A stretch of DNA of 64,000 bases from Streptomyces peucetius (GCF_025854275.1 NZ_CP107567.1:5704001-5768000); one strand, 5' to 3'; counted from the first letter of the stretch, positions 25,214 to 35,326 are shown. The notes: a model not told the origin generated them from the letters alone. A program made the numbers and translations.

Positions 25214-25864
25214 GTGAACAAGGCGCAGCTCGTAGAAGCGATTGCCGACAAGCTCGGCGGCCGGCAGCAGGCCGCGGACGCTGTCGACGCGGTGCTTGAC
25301 GCGATCGTCCGCGCAACGGTCGCCGGAGACCGGGTGTCGGTCACCGGCTTCGGCTCGTTCGAGAAGGTCGACCGCCCCGCCCGTTACGCCCGTAACCCGC
25401 AGACGGGTGAGCGTGTGCGGGTCAAGAAGACGTCCGTTCCGCGGTTCCGCGCCGGTCAGGGCTTCAAGGACCTGGTGAGCGGCTCGAAGAAGCTGCCCAA
25501 GGGCGGCGAGGTCGCCGTGAAGAAGGCGCCCAAGGGCAGCCTCTCCGGTCCGCCCCCCACCATCGCCAAGTCGGCGGCCAAGAAGGCCGCGGCGAAGCGG
25601 ACCGCGGCCAAGAAGACGACGGCGGCCGCGAAGAAGACCACCGCGAAGAAGACCACGGCGGCCGGCAAGAAGGCCGCCGCGAAGAAGGCGCCCGCCAAGA
25701 CGACGGCGGCCGCGAAGAAGGCGACCCCGGCGAAGACCACGGCCAAGAAGACCACGGCGAAGAAGACCGCCCCGGCCAAGAAGGCCACGGCCAAGAAGGC
25801 GCCCGCCAAGAAGACCACGGCACGCAAGACCACTGCCAAGAAGACCACGGCGAGGAAGAAGTAG
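25214..25864 (+). CDS. hupS: HU-family nucleoid protein with Lys/Ala/Thr-rich tail
   Basis: 216 residues. Residues 1-92 are a complete HU domain (MNKAQLVEAIADKLGG, then VTGFGSFEKVDRPARYARNPQTGERV with the DNA-intercalating RNPQT arm). Residues 100-216 form a histone H1-like tail built from KKTTA, KKA and AKK repeats. This two-part form is HupS, the sporulation-associated HU of Streptomyces, which compacts spore nucleoids. GTG start after GAAGGGGAAGAC. Own promoter and strong terminator, so monocistronic. Confidence 0.97.
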   Translation: MNKAQLVEAIADKLGGRQQAADAVDAVLDAIVRATVAGDRVSVTGFGSFEKVDRPARYARNPQTGERVRVKKTSVPRFRAGQGFKDLVSGSKKLPKGGEVAVKKAPKGSLSGPPPTIAKSAAKKAAAKRTAAKKTTAAAKKTTAKKTTAAGKKAAAKKAPAKTTAAAKKATPAKTTAKKTTAKKTAPAKKATAKKAPAKKTTARKTTAKKTTARKK

Positions 25865-25939
25865 CAGCGCGGGCGCGACGCCCCCACGAGCAAACAGCAC
25901 ACAAGTAAGCGGCACCAGGCCGCACAGCCACTCACGCGC

Positions 25940-25970
25940 CGGGCCGGTCTCCTGCTGGGAGACCGGCCCG
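25940..25970. terminator. Hairpin terminator after hupS
   Basis: 13-bp perfect stem 25940-25952 / 25958-25970 (CGGGCCGGTCTCC), loop TGCTG; also placed to end the convergent cofC operon. Confidence 0.75.
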
Positions 25971-25993
25971 CGGCGTGTTCGGCCCCGGCCGGT

Positions 25994-26197
25994 TCAGAAC
26001 GTGTACAGCGTCACCAGTGTGATGCGGCGGCTCTCGCCCTCGCCCTCGGTCTCGATCCGCACCCGCTGCCCCGGCCGCAGCAGCCGCAGACCGCCCGCGT
26101 CGAAGGCCGCCGCGTCGAACTCGACCGGGGTTCCGTCGTCCAGCAGCACACTCCCGCTGCGGGTCTCCGGGTCGTATGTGTACGAGGTCGCCTGCAT
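25994..26197 (-). CDS. Small beta-rich (cold-shock-like) hypothetical protein
   Basis: 67 residues (MQATSYTYDPETRSGSVLLDDGTPVEFD...). The alternation of short beta strands, GSVLLDDGTPVEFD and RPGQRVRIETEG resembles a compact OB fold similar to cold-shock proteins, but the RNA-binding aromatic motifs are missing. It starts 10 bp after the cofC stop and is probably cotranscribed with it. Function unknown; the OB-fold idea is a visual judgement. Confidence 0.7.
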   Translation of the reverse strand: MQATSYTYDPETRSGSVLLDDGTPVEFDAAAFDAGGLRLLRPGQRVRIETEGEGESRRITLVTLYTF

Positions 26198-26207
26198 GCC
26201 CGCCAGC

Positions 26208-26975
26208 CTAGTGGTCCGCCGCCGGGCGGGTTCCGTGAGGACCGGCCGCCGGTGGACTCTCCGCGCGGCGCCCGACGCGTACGGTGCGGGCGCCGGCCGC
26301 GAGGCGCCGCGCGGTGTGGGGGCCCACGCCCAGCGCGAGCGCGGCCGCCAGATCGTCCGCGGTGTCCACGTCCTGCCGTACGGAATCCACAGCGCCGGAG
26401 GCGATTTCCACCGCGCCGGAAGCCAAATGCGCACGGCGTGAAGGGCCGCCGAAAGCAGGGCGCAATTCACTGCCGGGCCGGGCGCAGAGCAATGTTGTGC
26501 CGATTCCGGCCGCATCCGTCAGAAATGCCCGGGTAAATACCGAAGCGGCAGTCAGCGCCCTGCCCAATTCGGCACTGCGCAATGCGGGCAGGTCGGCGTT
26601 GAGCGCCGCGACCGCTGCCGAGGGACGCGCCGAACGCACCATGCCGGCCCCGTACGCCAGCGCCGCGTTCAGACCGGCGGCCGGGGCGTCCGGCACGATC
26701 CTCGCCCCCAGCGCGGCCAGCTCCGCCGCCGCGGCCCGGTCGTCCGTGACGACCACCACATCCCGCACGCCGGAGCACGCCAGCGCCGCCGCCACGGTGT
26801 CCTGGGCGAACGCGAGGGCCAGCCGGGGGCGCAGCCTGCCGTCCGCCGCCCCCGCCAGTCTGCTCTTCGCCAGGGCCAGTGGTTTCAGCGGTACGACCAG
26901 GGACCAGAGGAGGGCCGGCACGGGGACCGGCTTCGTGTCCGGGGCGAGCTCCGAGTCCATGCGCATCGGGCCCAT
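26208..26975 (-). CDS. cofC: 2-phospho-L-lactate/phosphoenolpyruvate guanylyltransferase (F420 synthesis)
   Basis: 255 residues. The N-terminal SLVVPLKPLALAKSRL (about 17-32) is the nucleotide-binding signature of CofC/FbiD, with VVVVTDD (about 76) and ALNADLPAL (about 123) as further nucleotidyltransferase motifs. The enzyme activates phospholactate or PEP with GTP for coenzyme F420. ATG 26975 is one of three close candidates (also 26966, 26960), none with a strong ribosome site. Codons in roughly 26400-26590 are markedly more A/T-ending than the rest of the gene. Divergent from plsC. Confidence 0.9.
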   Translation of the reverse strand: MGPMRMDSELAPDTKPVPVPALLWSLVVPLKPLALAKSRLAGAADGRLRPRLALAFAQDTVAAALACSGVRDVVVVTDDRAAAAELAALGARIVPDAPAAGLNAALAYGAGMVRSARPSAAVAALNADLPALRSAELGRALTAASVFTRAFLTDAAGIGTTLLCARPGSELRPAFGGPSRRAHLASGAVEIASGAVDSVRQDVDTADDLAAALALGVGPHTARRLAAGARTVRVGRRAESPPAAGPHGTRPAADH

Positions 26976-27113
26976 TGTCGCCCGGATCCCAGAAGGCCCC
27001 GGGGGAGGGGCGGTGGCCGGGGCGTACCGTGTTCTCGACAGACCAGAGGCCTGGGGCGACACTTGACCCCCGGCAGCCAGGCAATGGCCCGGTCGTAAGA
27101 GGAAGGTGTCCGA

Positions 27114-27866
27114 GTGTCCCGCCGTAGAATCGGCTTCTGGTACCGCCTGGCCGCGGTCATCTCAAAGCCGCCGCTGTTGCTTCTGTTCAAGCGGGACTGG
27201 CGGGGAATGGAACACATTCCGGCCGAGGGCGGATTCATCACCGCCATCAACCACAACTCGTACCTCGACATGTTCTCGTACGGGCACTTCCAGTACAACA
27301 CCGGACGGGTTCCGCGGTTCCTTGCCAAGGCCGCGCTCTTCAAGGCCCCCGTCGTCGGGACTCTGCTGCGGGGCACCCGCCAGATCCCCGTCTACCGAGA
27401 GTCCTCCACCGCCGTCGGCGCGTTCCGCGCCGCCGTGGACGCCGTCGAGCGCGGCGAATGCGTCGCCTTCTACCCAGAGGGCACCCTGACCCGCGACCCG
27501 GCCATGTGGCCGATGACCGCCAAAACGGGTGTGGCGCGGGCCGCCCTGCAGACCAGGGCGCCCGTCATTCCCGTCGCCCAGTGGGGAGCCAACTTGGCGA
27601 TGCCGCCGTACGCCAAGGAGAACAAGGTCCGGCTCTTCCCGCGCAAGACGCTCCAGGTGCAGGCCGGCCCCCCGGTCGACCTCAGCCGCTTCTACGGCAT
27701 GGAGCCCACGCCCGACGTCCTCAAGGCCGCCACCGAGGCCATCATGGCCGCGGTCACGGAGCAGCTCGAGGAGCTGCGCGGCGAGAAGGCGCCTTCGAAG
27801 CCGTTCGACCTGCGCGAGATCCGCGCGGAGCAGCGCCGCAAGGCCGCCGGGGAGGAAGTGAAGTGA
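27114..27866 (+). CDS. plsC: 1-acyl-sn-glycerol-3-phosphate acyltransferase
   Basis: 250 residues. The acyltransferase boxes are NHNSYLD (the HX4D motif, about 43) and FYPEGTLTRD (about 118), with an N-terminal hydrophobic stretch typical of membrane-bound PlsC. It acylates lysophosphatidate to phosphatidate. GTG start seven bases after AGGAAGG. It overlaps gpsA by 4 bp, so phospholipid acylation and glycerol-3-phosphate synthesis are coupled in one operon. Confidence 0.93.
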   Translation: MSRRRIGFWYRLAAVISKPPLLLLFKRDWRGMEHIPAEGGFITAINHNSYLDMFSYGHFQYNTGRVPRFLAKAALFKAPVVGTLLRGTRQIPVYRESSTAVGAFRAAVDAVERGECVAFYPEGTLTRDPAMWPMTAKTGVARAALQTRAPVIPVAQWGANLAMPPYAKENKVRLFPRKTLQVQAGPPVDLSRFYGMEPTPDVLKAATEAIMAAVTEQLEELRGEKAPSKPFDLREIRAEQRRKAAGEEVK

Positions 27867-28873
27867 CACAGTCCGTCAAGGCGGCCGTCTTCGGGACGGG
27901 CTCGTGGGGCACGGCGTTCGGCATGGTGCTCGCCGACGCGGGCTGCGAGGTCACCCTCTGGGGCCGTCGCGCGAACCTGGTCGACGCCGTCAACACCACC
28001 CGTACCAACCCCGACTATCTGCCCGGGATCGAACTCCCGCAGAGCCTCCGGGCCACCACCGACCCGGCCGAGGCCCTGCACGGAGCGGACTTCACCGTCC
28101 TCGCCGTCCCCTCACAGACCCTGCGCGCCAATCTCGCCGTATGGGCGCCGAAACTGCCCGCCGGCACGGTCCTCGTCTCCCTCATGAAGGGCGTCGAACT
28201 CGGCACCGCCAAGCGGATGAGCGAGGTCGTCGAGGAGGTCGCGCAGGTGCCGTCCGAGCGCGTGGCCGTGGTCACCGGCCCCAATCTCGCCAAGGAGATC
28301 GCCCAGCGCCGGCCCGCCGCCGCCGTGGTCGCCTGCCGTGACGAGGCGGTCGCCCAGCGGCTCCAGACCGCCTGCCACACCCCGTACTTCCGTCCGTACA
28401 CCAACACCGACGTCGTCGGCTGCGAACTGGGCGGCGCGGTCAAGAACGTCATCGGCCTCGCGGTCGGCATCGCCGACGGCATGGGCCTGGGCGACAACGC
28501 CAAGGGTTCCCTGATCACCCGCGGCCTCGCCGAGACCACCCGCCTCGGCCTGGCGATGGGTGCCGACCCCCTCACCTTCTCCGGGCTCGCCGGGCTCGGC
28601 GACCTGGTCGCCACCTGCTCGTCGCCGCTGTCCCGCAACCACACCTTCGGCACCAACCTGGGCCGCGGGATGACGCTCGAGCAGACCATCGCGGTCACCA
28701 AGCAGACGGCCGAGGGGGTCAAGTCCTGCGAATCGGTGCTGGACCTGGCCCGCAGGCACGGCGTCGACATGCCCATCACCGAGACGGTCGTCGGCATCGT
28801 CCACGAGGGGAAGCCGCCGGTCGTTGCGCTCAAGGAGTTGATGTCCCGCGCCGCCAAGCCCGAGCGACGCTGA
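27863..28873 (+). CDS. gpsA: NAD(P)-dependent glycerol-3-phosphate dehydrogenase
   Basis: 336 residues. N-terminal Rossmann motif FGTGSWGTAFGMVLAD (about 10-25), VTGPNLAKEIAQ (about 140) and the catalytic-Lys region GGAVKNVIGLAVGIADGMGLGDNAKGSLITRGLAE (about 192-226). Reduces dihydroxyacetone phosphate to glycerol-3-phosphate for phospholipids. GTG overlaps the plsC stop (GTGA), with GGAGG upstream. Confidence 0.96.
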   Translation: MTQSVKAAVFGTGSWGTAFGMVLADAGCEVTLWGRRANLVDAVNTTRTNPDYLPGIELPQSLRATTDPAEALHGADFTVLAVPSQTLRANLAVWAPKLPAGTVLVSLMKGVELGTAKRMSEVVEEVAQVPSERVAVVTGPNLAKEIAQRRPAAAVVACRDEAVAQRLQTACHTPYFRPYTNTDVVGCELGGAVKNVIGLAVGIADGMGLGDNAKGSLITRGLAETTRLGLAMGADPLTFSGLAGLGDLVATCSSPLSRNHTFGTNLGRGMTLEQTIAVTKQTAEGVKSCESVLDLARRHGVDMPITETVVGIVHEGKPPVVALKELMSRAAKPERR

Positions 28874-28898
28874 CGTCGTTCGGACCAGCGGGTAGTCT
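28871..28898 (+). promoter_or_regulatory. Candidate promoter for ddl (short-leader or leaderless)
   Basis: -35 TGACGT (28871-28876), 16-bp spacer, -10 TAGTCT (28893-28898); the ddl ATG lies nine bases beyond and lacks a Shine-Dalgarno. Confidence 0.4.
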
Positions 28899-28907
28899 CA
28901 TCGCGAT

Positions 28908-30065
<1,158 letters not shown>

Positions 30066-30092
30066 GCCGACGCCCCGACGGGGCGGCACGGA

Positions 30093-30563
30093 TCAAAGCG
30101 AGGCCGGGACCGTCTTCTTGACGGGCCCGGCCAGATCGGCCAGTGGGCCGATGTCGTGCATGTACTGCTTGCCCAGGGTGACCTCCACATACGTCTCGCG
30201 GTACGTGGTGGTGAACCGGGGACCGGCGTCACGCTCCTCCAGCAGCCAGTTGACCCCGTCCACCTCGACCCCCTGGCCCTGCGGATCGCTCATCCCCACC
30301 GGCCGGGGGACACCGCAGCGCAGTACGATCGCGGCGTCGCCCCAGCGGGCGGTGAATTCGGACGACGGCTCCGGGTCGTCGCGGTCCTGCCCGGCCACCG
30401 AGTCCGGCAGCTCCCCGTCCAGCGCACGGCACAGGGCTGCCTCCTCGGCCGGGGGGCTGGGAACCGCGATCGACGCCGACGCGTCGGTGGAGGAGCAGCC
30501 CGTGGCAGCGGTCAGCACGGCGACAGCGGACAGGAACAGGGACCGGCGGGCGAAGGACGTCAC
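30093..30563 (-). CDS. DUF3515 family lipoprotein
   Basis: 156 residues. Signal peptide with ARRS followed by a hydrophobic core and a lipobox TAATGC, acylated Cys at residue 23. The arginine pair makes Tat export possible. The mature part (ALCRALDGELPDSV, ERDAGPRFTTTYRETYVEVTLG) matches DUF3515, a Streptomyces-wide family of unknown function. GTG at 30563. Downstream of the AsnC-like gene on the same strand with a 20-bp gap, so likely one unit. Confidence 0.85.
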   Translation of the reverse strand: MTSFARRSLFLSAVAVLTAATGCSSTDASASIAVPSPPAEEAALCRALDGELPDSVAGQDRDDPEPSSEFTARWGDAAIVLRCGVPRPVGMSDPQGQGVEVDGVNWLLEERDAGPRFTTTYRETYVEVTLGKQYMHDIGPLADLAGPVKKTVPASL

Positions 30564-30583
30564 CGGCCAAGCGTAGACGGGGG

Positions 30584-30817
30584 CTACAGGTGCACTACGG
30601 GGCAGGTCAGAGTCCGGGTGATGCCGTCCACTTGCTGGACCTTGGCGACCACCATGCGACCCAGGGCGTCGACGGTGTCGGCCTGTGCGCGCACGATCAC
30701 GTCGTACGGGCCGGTCACATCCTCGGCCTGGATCACACCGGGGATCTTCGCGATGGTCTCGGCGACGATCGACGCCTTGCCCACTTCGGTCTGGATGAGG
30801 ATGTACGCCTGTACCAC
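30584..30817 (-). CDS. Stand-alone Lrp/AsnC effector (RAM) domain protein
   Basis: 77 residues forming a single alpha-beta RAM domain (VQAYILIQTEVGKASIVAETIAKI, GVIQAEDVTGPYDVIVRAQADTVDALGRMV). The DNA-binding helix-turn-helix of full-length Lrp/AsnC regulators is absent and the gene is complete, with its own ATG. Such 'SraA/SraB-like' proteins may bind amino acids or modulate full-length Lrp proteins by mixed oligomers. Upstream of the DUF3515 gene, divergent from thiL. Confidence 0.9.
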   Translation of the reverse strand: MVQAYILIQTEVGKASIVAETIAKIPGVIQAEDVTGPYDVIVRAQADTVDALGRMVVAKVQQVDGITRTLTCPVVHL

Positions 30818-31056
30818 GGAGCCTCCAGGGCGGCACGAGGATCATGTCCCCTACCGTCGGTGGGGAGATCCCGGGAAGAGGGGTCGCCACGGTATCGCGT
30901 CGTCGCGGCCTGCGGGGAGACCCTCGCGGCGGACGGCGCCCGCAGCGTGGCGTACGGCGAGCAGAAGTTGACGTGTCCGATGACGGTACCGACAGCGGTG
31001 GCGGTTCGCGACCGCGTGCACAGTGCGGGGCGTCCACGACAAGGAGAGGTGACTCG

Positions 31057-32028
31057 GTGAAGGGAACTGTGGGCGAGTTGGGGGAGTTCGGCCTCATCAG
31101 GGAGCTCACCTCCAAGCTCACCACCACCCCCGCGGTACGGCTCGGACCGGGCGACGACGCCGCGGTCGTGGCCGCGCCCGACCGACGGGTCGTGGCCAGC
31201 ACGGACATCCTGCTGGAAGGGCGGCACTTCCGCCGCGACTGGTCGACCGCGTACGACGTGGGACGCAAGGCCGCCGCGCAGAACCTGGCGGACATCGCGG
31301 CGATGGGCGCGGTCCCGACCGCCCTGCTCCTCGGGCTCGTCGTCCCGGCCGAACTACCGGTGACCTGGGCCACCGAGCTCATGGACGGTATCCGCGACGA
31401 GTGCCAGGTCGCCGGAGCGGCCGTCGTCGGCGGCGACGTCGTGCGCGGCGACACCATCACCGTCGCGATCACGGCCCTCGGGGACCTGCGGAACCACGAG
31501 CCGGTGACCCGCGCGGGCGCGCAGCCCGGCGATGTCGTCGCCTACACCGGCTGGTTGGGCTGGTCCGCGGCCGGCCACGCGGTCCTCTCGCGGGGTTTCC
31601 GCTCCCCGCGCGCCTTCGTGGAGGCCCACCGCCGGCCCGAGCCGCCGTACCACGCGGGCCCTGCGGCCGCCGGACTCGGCGCCACCGCCATGTGCGACAT
31701 CAGCGACGGGCTCGTCGCCGACCTCGGGCACATCGCGGAGGCCAGCAAGGTCCGGATCGATCTGCGGTCCGGGCTGATCGACATCCCCTCGCAGATGAAC
31801 GACATCGGCCAGGCCGTCGGCGTCGACCCGCTGCAGTGGGTGCTTACCGGGGGAGAGGACCACGCGATCGTCGCCACCTTCCCGCCGGACGCCAAGCTGC
31901 CCGCCCGCTGGAAGATCATCGGCGAGGTGCTCAACCCGTCCGCGCTGCCGCAGGTGACCGTCGACGGGGCGCCCTGGACGAACAAGGGCGGCTGGGACCA
32001 CTTCGGGGATATCGAGGACGGCAAGTAG
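31057..32028 (+). CDS. thiL: Thiamine-monophosphate kinase
   Basis: 323 residues, PurM/ThiL fold. Visible are LGPGDDAAVVAAP (about 29-41), the metal-binding STDILLEGRHF (about 48) and CDISDGLVADLGHIA (about 214). It phosphorylates thiamine phosphate to the pyrophosphate. GTG 31057 has GAGAGG seven bases upstream; longer frames overlap the divergent AsnC gene region. Followed 9 bp later by thiD. Confidence 0.95.
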   Translation: MKGTVGELGEFGLIRELTSKLTTTPAVRLGPGDDAAVVAAPDRRVVASTDILLEGRHFRRDWSTAYDVGRKAAAQNLADIAAMGAVPTALLLGLVVPAELPVTWATELMDGIRDECQVAGAAVVGGDVVRGDTITVAITALGDLRNHEPVTRAGAQPGDVVAYTGWLGWSAAGHAVLSRGFRSPRAFVEAHRRPEPPYHAGPAAAGLGATAMCDISDGLVADLGHIAEASKVRIDLRSGLIDIPSQMNDIGQAVGVDPLQWVLTGGEDHAIVATFPPDAKLPARWKIIGEVLNPSALPQVTVDGAPWTNKGGWDHFGDIEDGK

Positions 32029-32037
32029 ATTCCGGGT

Positions 32038-32835
32038 ATGGACATACCCCCTCGCGTGCTCACCGTCGCCGGTTCCGACTCCGGCGGCGGTGCGGGCATC
32101 CAGGCCGACCTCAAGACCATGCTGGCCCTCGGTGTGCACGGCATGAGCGTGCTGACCGCGGTCACCGCGCAGAACTCCCTGGGAGTCCAGGGCGCGTGGG
32201 AGCTGCCCGCCGAGGCGGTGCGCGCCCAGTACCGGAGCGTCGTCGACGACATCGGCGTACAGGCCGTGAAGACCGGCATGCTCTCCTCCGCCGGACTCGT
32301 CGAGACCGTCGCCGAGCTCCTCGCCGGCACGGACGCACCCGTCGTCGTCGACCCGGTGGGCGTCTCCAAGCACGGCGACCCGCTGCTCGCGGCCTCCGCG
32401 CTCGACTCCGTACGGACCAAGCTGCTGCCCGCGGCGACCGTGGCCACGCCCAATCTGGACGAGGTGGCCCAGCTGACCGGCATCGAGGTGCACGACGAGA
32501 CGGGCATGCGGCAGGCCGCCGACGCCGTGCTCGGTTTCGGGCCGCGCTGGGTCCTGATCAAGGGCGGCCATCTGCCCGGTGACGCCGTGGACCTGCTCAC
32601 CGACGGCGGCGTGGAGCTGTGGCTGCGCGCCACGCGCCACGACAACCGTCACACGCACGGGACGGGATGCACGCTCGCGTCGGCGGTGGCATCGGGACTG
32701 GCGCAGGGCCTGACCGTGCCGGCGGCGGTACGGACGGCCAAGGAGTACGTCACCGGGGCGATCGAGGCCGGCTTCGCGCTGGGCGCGGGCATCGGACCGG
32801 TGGACCACGGCTGGCGCTTCCGGACGGCGCCGTAG
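32038..32835 (+). CDS. thiD: Bifunctional hydroxymethylpyrimidine kinase / phosphomethylpyrimidine kinase
   Basis: 265 residues, ribokinase fold. N-terminal [20 protein letters not shown] (about 8-27), the substrate loop [17 protein letters not shown], and the C-terminal [20 protein letters not shown] (about 204-223) with the anion hole and catalytic Cys region. Supplies HMP-PP for thiamine. A -10-like TAGATT overlaps the thiL stop and ends six bases before the ATG, so leaderless expression in addition to readthrough is possible. Confidence 0.95.
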   Translation: MDIPPRVLTVAGSDSGGGAGIQADLKTMLALGVHGMSVLTAVTAQNSLGVQGAWELPAEAVRAQYRSVVDDIGVQAVKTGMLSSAGLVETVAELLAGTDAPVVVDPVGVSKHGDPLLAASALDSVRTKLLPAATVATPNLDEVAQLTGIEVHDETGMRQAADAVLGFGPRWVLIKGGHLPGDAVDLLTDGGVELWLRATRHDNRHTHGTGCTLASAVASGLAQGLTVPAAVRTAKEYVTGAIEAGFALGAGIGPVDHGWRFRTAP

Positions 32836-32892
32836 AGCCTGCCCGGTGGATCGCCGGACCGGTGGCCGGTGGACCGGGGCGGGAAAAGGCGA

Positions 32893-32920
32893 AAGCCGGT
32901 CCACCGAGGTGGACCGGCTT
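32893..32920. terminator. Bidirectional hairpin between thiD and rpmB
   Basis: 12-bp perfect stem 32893-32904 / 32909-32920 (AAGCCGGTCCAC), loop CGAG. Confidence 0.7.
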
Positions 32921-32993
32921 CCAAGGCAACCGCAGGGGCTGCGCTACGACGAAGCGTCGGCGGGATCATCCCCGCGAACGCGGGGAGCATCAC

Positions 32994-33179
32994 TTAGCGC
33001 GAGACCTTGCCGGCCTTGATGCACGAGGTGCAGACGTTGAGCCGCTTCGGCGTCCGACCGACCACTGCACGCACACGCTGGATGTTCGGGTTCCAGCGAC
33101 GAGACGTACGGCGGTGCGAGTGCGAAATGTTGTTGCCGAAGCCCGGCCCCTTGCCGCAGACGTCGCAGTTGGCAGCCAC
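32994..33179 (-). CDS. rpmB: 50S ribosomal protein L28 (zinc-binding form)
   Basis: 61 residues. [21 protein letters not shown] (about 5-25) and [10 protein letters not shown] (about 50-59) supply two CxxC pairs, so this is the Zn-ribbon (C+) form rather than the Zur-controlled C- paralogue. It abuts the DAK2-domain gene in divergent orientation, a common arrangement near recG in Gram-positive bacteria. Confidence 0.96.
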   Translation of the reverse strand: MAANCDVCGKGPGFGNNISHSHRRTSRRWNPNIQRVRAVVGRTPKRLNVCTSCIKAGKVSR

Positions 33180-33193
33180 GGGTCACTCCAAAG

Positions 33194-33247
33194 ACTTCAG
33201 ATGCACTTACAGTGAAATCCGGCGCGCCGGATTCAGAGGTCTGAAGT
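33194..33247. promoter_or_regulatory. Nested palindromes in the rpmB leader region
   Basis: An 18-bp perfect palindrome (33216-33233, AATCCGGCGCGCCGGATT) is centred between outer arms ACTTCAGA (33194-33201) and TCTGAAGT (33240-33247), 15-68 bp upstream of rpmB. The whole could fold into one RNA structure or bind a symmetric regulator. Confidence 0.4.
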
Positions 33248-33473
33248 GGCTTGCCGGGGGAATGGCCCGATTCTCATCGGGCAACTGGAGCAGCATACAT
33301 CCACTGTCTCCGAGAGAAGAAACTAGCACGCCCCCGCCCGCCCCCGGCCCGCCGCCGGACCCTGCCCCGGTCTACGCTGCGGGGCGAACCGCGGTCCACG
33401 ACCTGCGGCCCACGGCCCGCAGCCCCCGTGCGGCCGACCAGGCCCTGCCCGGCCGCACAAGGAGGATCACCCG

Positions 33474-35111
33474 GTGCCGCAGAGTCTCGACGCCCCGGCC
33501 GTACGCGCCTGGTGCTCACTGGCGCTGGAGTCCCTGGGCCGGGAGCGCGAGGAGATCGACGCGATCAACGTGTACCCCGTCGCGGACGGGGACACCGGCA
33601 CGAACCTGTATCTGACCGTCGAATCGGCCGGCCAGGCCGTGGAAGCGGTGTTCGCCGCCCACGAGACCGGCGGCTCGGCACCCGACCTCACCGATGTGAT
33701 CCGGGCGATGGCCCACGGGGCGCTCATCGGCGCCCGCGGGAACTCCGGCACCATCCTGGCGCAGCTCCTGCGCGGCATGGCCGAACGGATCGGTGACGGG
33801 GACCATCTCGCCGCGGCCCTGCGGCGGGCCGCCGAACTGGCCCGCGAGGCCGTCGCCCACCCCGTCGAGGGGACCATCCTCAGCGTCGCCGGGGCGGCGG
33901 CGGACGCGGCTTGCGCGGCCTGCGCTGCGGAGACGGCCGGCGGGACGGCCGGCACCGCCGATGCCGTACGGGCGGCGTACGCGGGCGCCCGCGCCGCGCT
34001 GGACGCCACGCCTCAGCAGCTCGCCGTACTGGACCGGGCGGGGGTCGTGGACGCGGGCGGGCGCGGACTCCTGGTGGTCCTCGGCGCCCTGGTCCAGGCG
34101 GTCTGCGGTGAGGCGCCGCAGGTTCCCGCGCTCGCCCACCACCGGCCCACCCGACCGGTCCCGCAGCCCGCGGCGGACGCGCAGTCCTGCGCCGGCGGCG
34201 GCCCGGCCTTCGAGGTGATCTACCTCCTCGAGGCGGACGACGAGGCCGTCGCCCGGCTCCGCACCCGCCTGGACCGCCTCGGCGACTCCCTCGTCGTCGT
34301 CGGCGGCGACGGCCTGTGGAACGTCCACGTCCACGTGGACGACGCCGGCGCGGCGGTGGAAGCGGGCGTCGAGGCCGGCCGGCCGTACCGGATCCGCATC
34401 ACGCACTTCGACACGGCGGCGGAGCCCGGTCCGGACCCGCGCGAGCAGGCGCAGCGGGGGGTCGTCGCCGTCGTGCAGGGAGAGGGACTGGCGGCCCTGT
34501 GCGGCGAGGCCGGCGCCACCACGGTCCTCGCCCGCGCAGGGGAGCCGCCGGCGAGCGGCGAACTCGTCGAGGCGATCCGCCGGGCGCACGCCCGCGAGGT
34601 GGTTCTCCTCCCCAACGACACGGCCCTGCGCCACACGGCCGCCGCGGCGGCCGAACAGGCCCGCGCGGAGGGCGTCCGCGTCGCCCTCATCCCCACCCGC
34701 TCCGCGGTCCAGGGCATCGCCGCCCTCGCGGTCCACGCACCGGACCGCCGCTTCGACGAGGACGTCGTCGCCATGACGGCCGCCGCCGGCGCGACGCGCT
34801 ACGCCGAACTCGCCGTGGCGGAGAGCCGGTCCTGGACCTCGGCGGGCGTCTGCCAGGCCGGAGACGTACTGGGCCTGATCGACGGCGACGTCGCCGTGAT
34901 CGGCAAGGACCTCACGGAGACGGCCGTGACCCTGTTGGACCGCATGCTCTCCTCCGGCGGCGAACTGGTCACGCTCGTCCTCGGCGGGACCGCGCCGGAA
35001 GGCCTGTCGACCCGCCTGGAGACGCACGTCCGGGAGAGGTACCTGGCGGTGGACACGGTCGCGTACGAGGGCGGCGACCGGGCGACGCCGCTGCTGATCG
35101 GGGTCGAGTAG
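33474..35111 (+). CDS. DAK2-domain protein, FakA/YloV-like fatty acid kinase
   Basis: 545 residues. N-terminal DAK2 domain with NVYPVADGDTGTNLYLT (about 25-41; Asp ligands for Mg-ATP) and GALIGARGNSGTILAQLLRG (about 82-101). C-terminal DegV-like part with VVLLPNDTALRHTA and FDEDVVAM. Related proteins phosphorylate fatty acids bound to a DegV partner (FakB). No fakB-like gene is adjacent. GTG start right after GGAGG. Compared with typical FakA (~550 residues) the length is normal. recG would be the usual next gene, but here the Hsp90/TPR block intervenes. Confidence 0.88.
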   Translation: MPQSLDAPAVRAWCSLALESLGREREEIDAINVYPVADGDTGTNLYLTVESAGQAVEAVFAAHETGGSAPDLTDVIRAMAHGALIGARGNSGTILAQLLRGMAERIGDGDHLAAALRRAAELAREAVAHPVEGTILSVAGAAADAACAACAAETAGGTAGTADAVRAAYAGARAALDATPQQLAVLDRAGVVDAGGRGLLVVLGALVQAVCGEAPQVPALAHHRPTRPVPQPAADAQSCAGGGPAFEVIYLLEADDEAVARLRTRLDRLGDSLVVVGGDGLWNVHVHVDDAGAAVEAGVEAGRPYRIRITHFDTAAEPGPDPREQAQRGVVAVVQGEGLAALCGEAGATTVLARAGEPPASGELVEAIRRAHAREVVLLPNDTALRHTAAAAAEQARAEGVRVALIPTRSAVQGIAALAVHAPDRRFDEDVVAMTAAAGATRYAELAVAESRSWTSAGVCQAGDVLGLIDGDVAVIGKDLTETAVTLLDRMLSSGGELVTLVLGGTAPEGLSTRLETHVRERYLAVDTVAYEGGDRATPLLIGVE

Positions 35112-35237
35112 CGGGCGCGTGGCGCCTGCGGGGGCGGCTACGGGTGCGGGCGTGTGGCGCCTGCTGCGGGCTGTTCCCCTCCCCGCCCCTTCCCGCTGTA
35201 CCGATATGCGGCTCCGCTGCGTGGCGGGGCAGGCCCC

Positions 35238-35326
35238 GGACCCTCGGGCCGCCCTGCGCGCGGCGTTCGGGGCTCCGTCCCGGGCCCTCGGGCCGCCCCT
35301 GCGGGCGGTGTTCGGGGCTTTCCCCG
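35238..35326. repeat. 44-bp imperfect tandem duplication
   Basis: Two copies (35238-35281, 35282-35326) share CCCTCGGGCCGCCC and GTTCGGGGCT segments in the same order. Confidence 0.6.
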
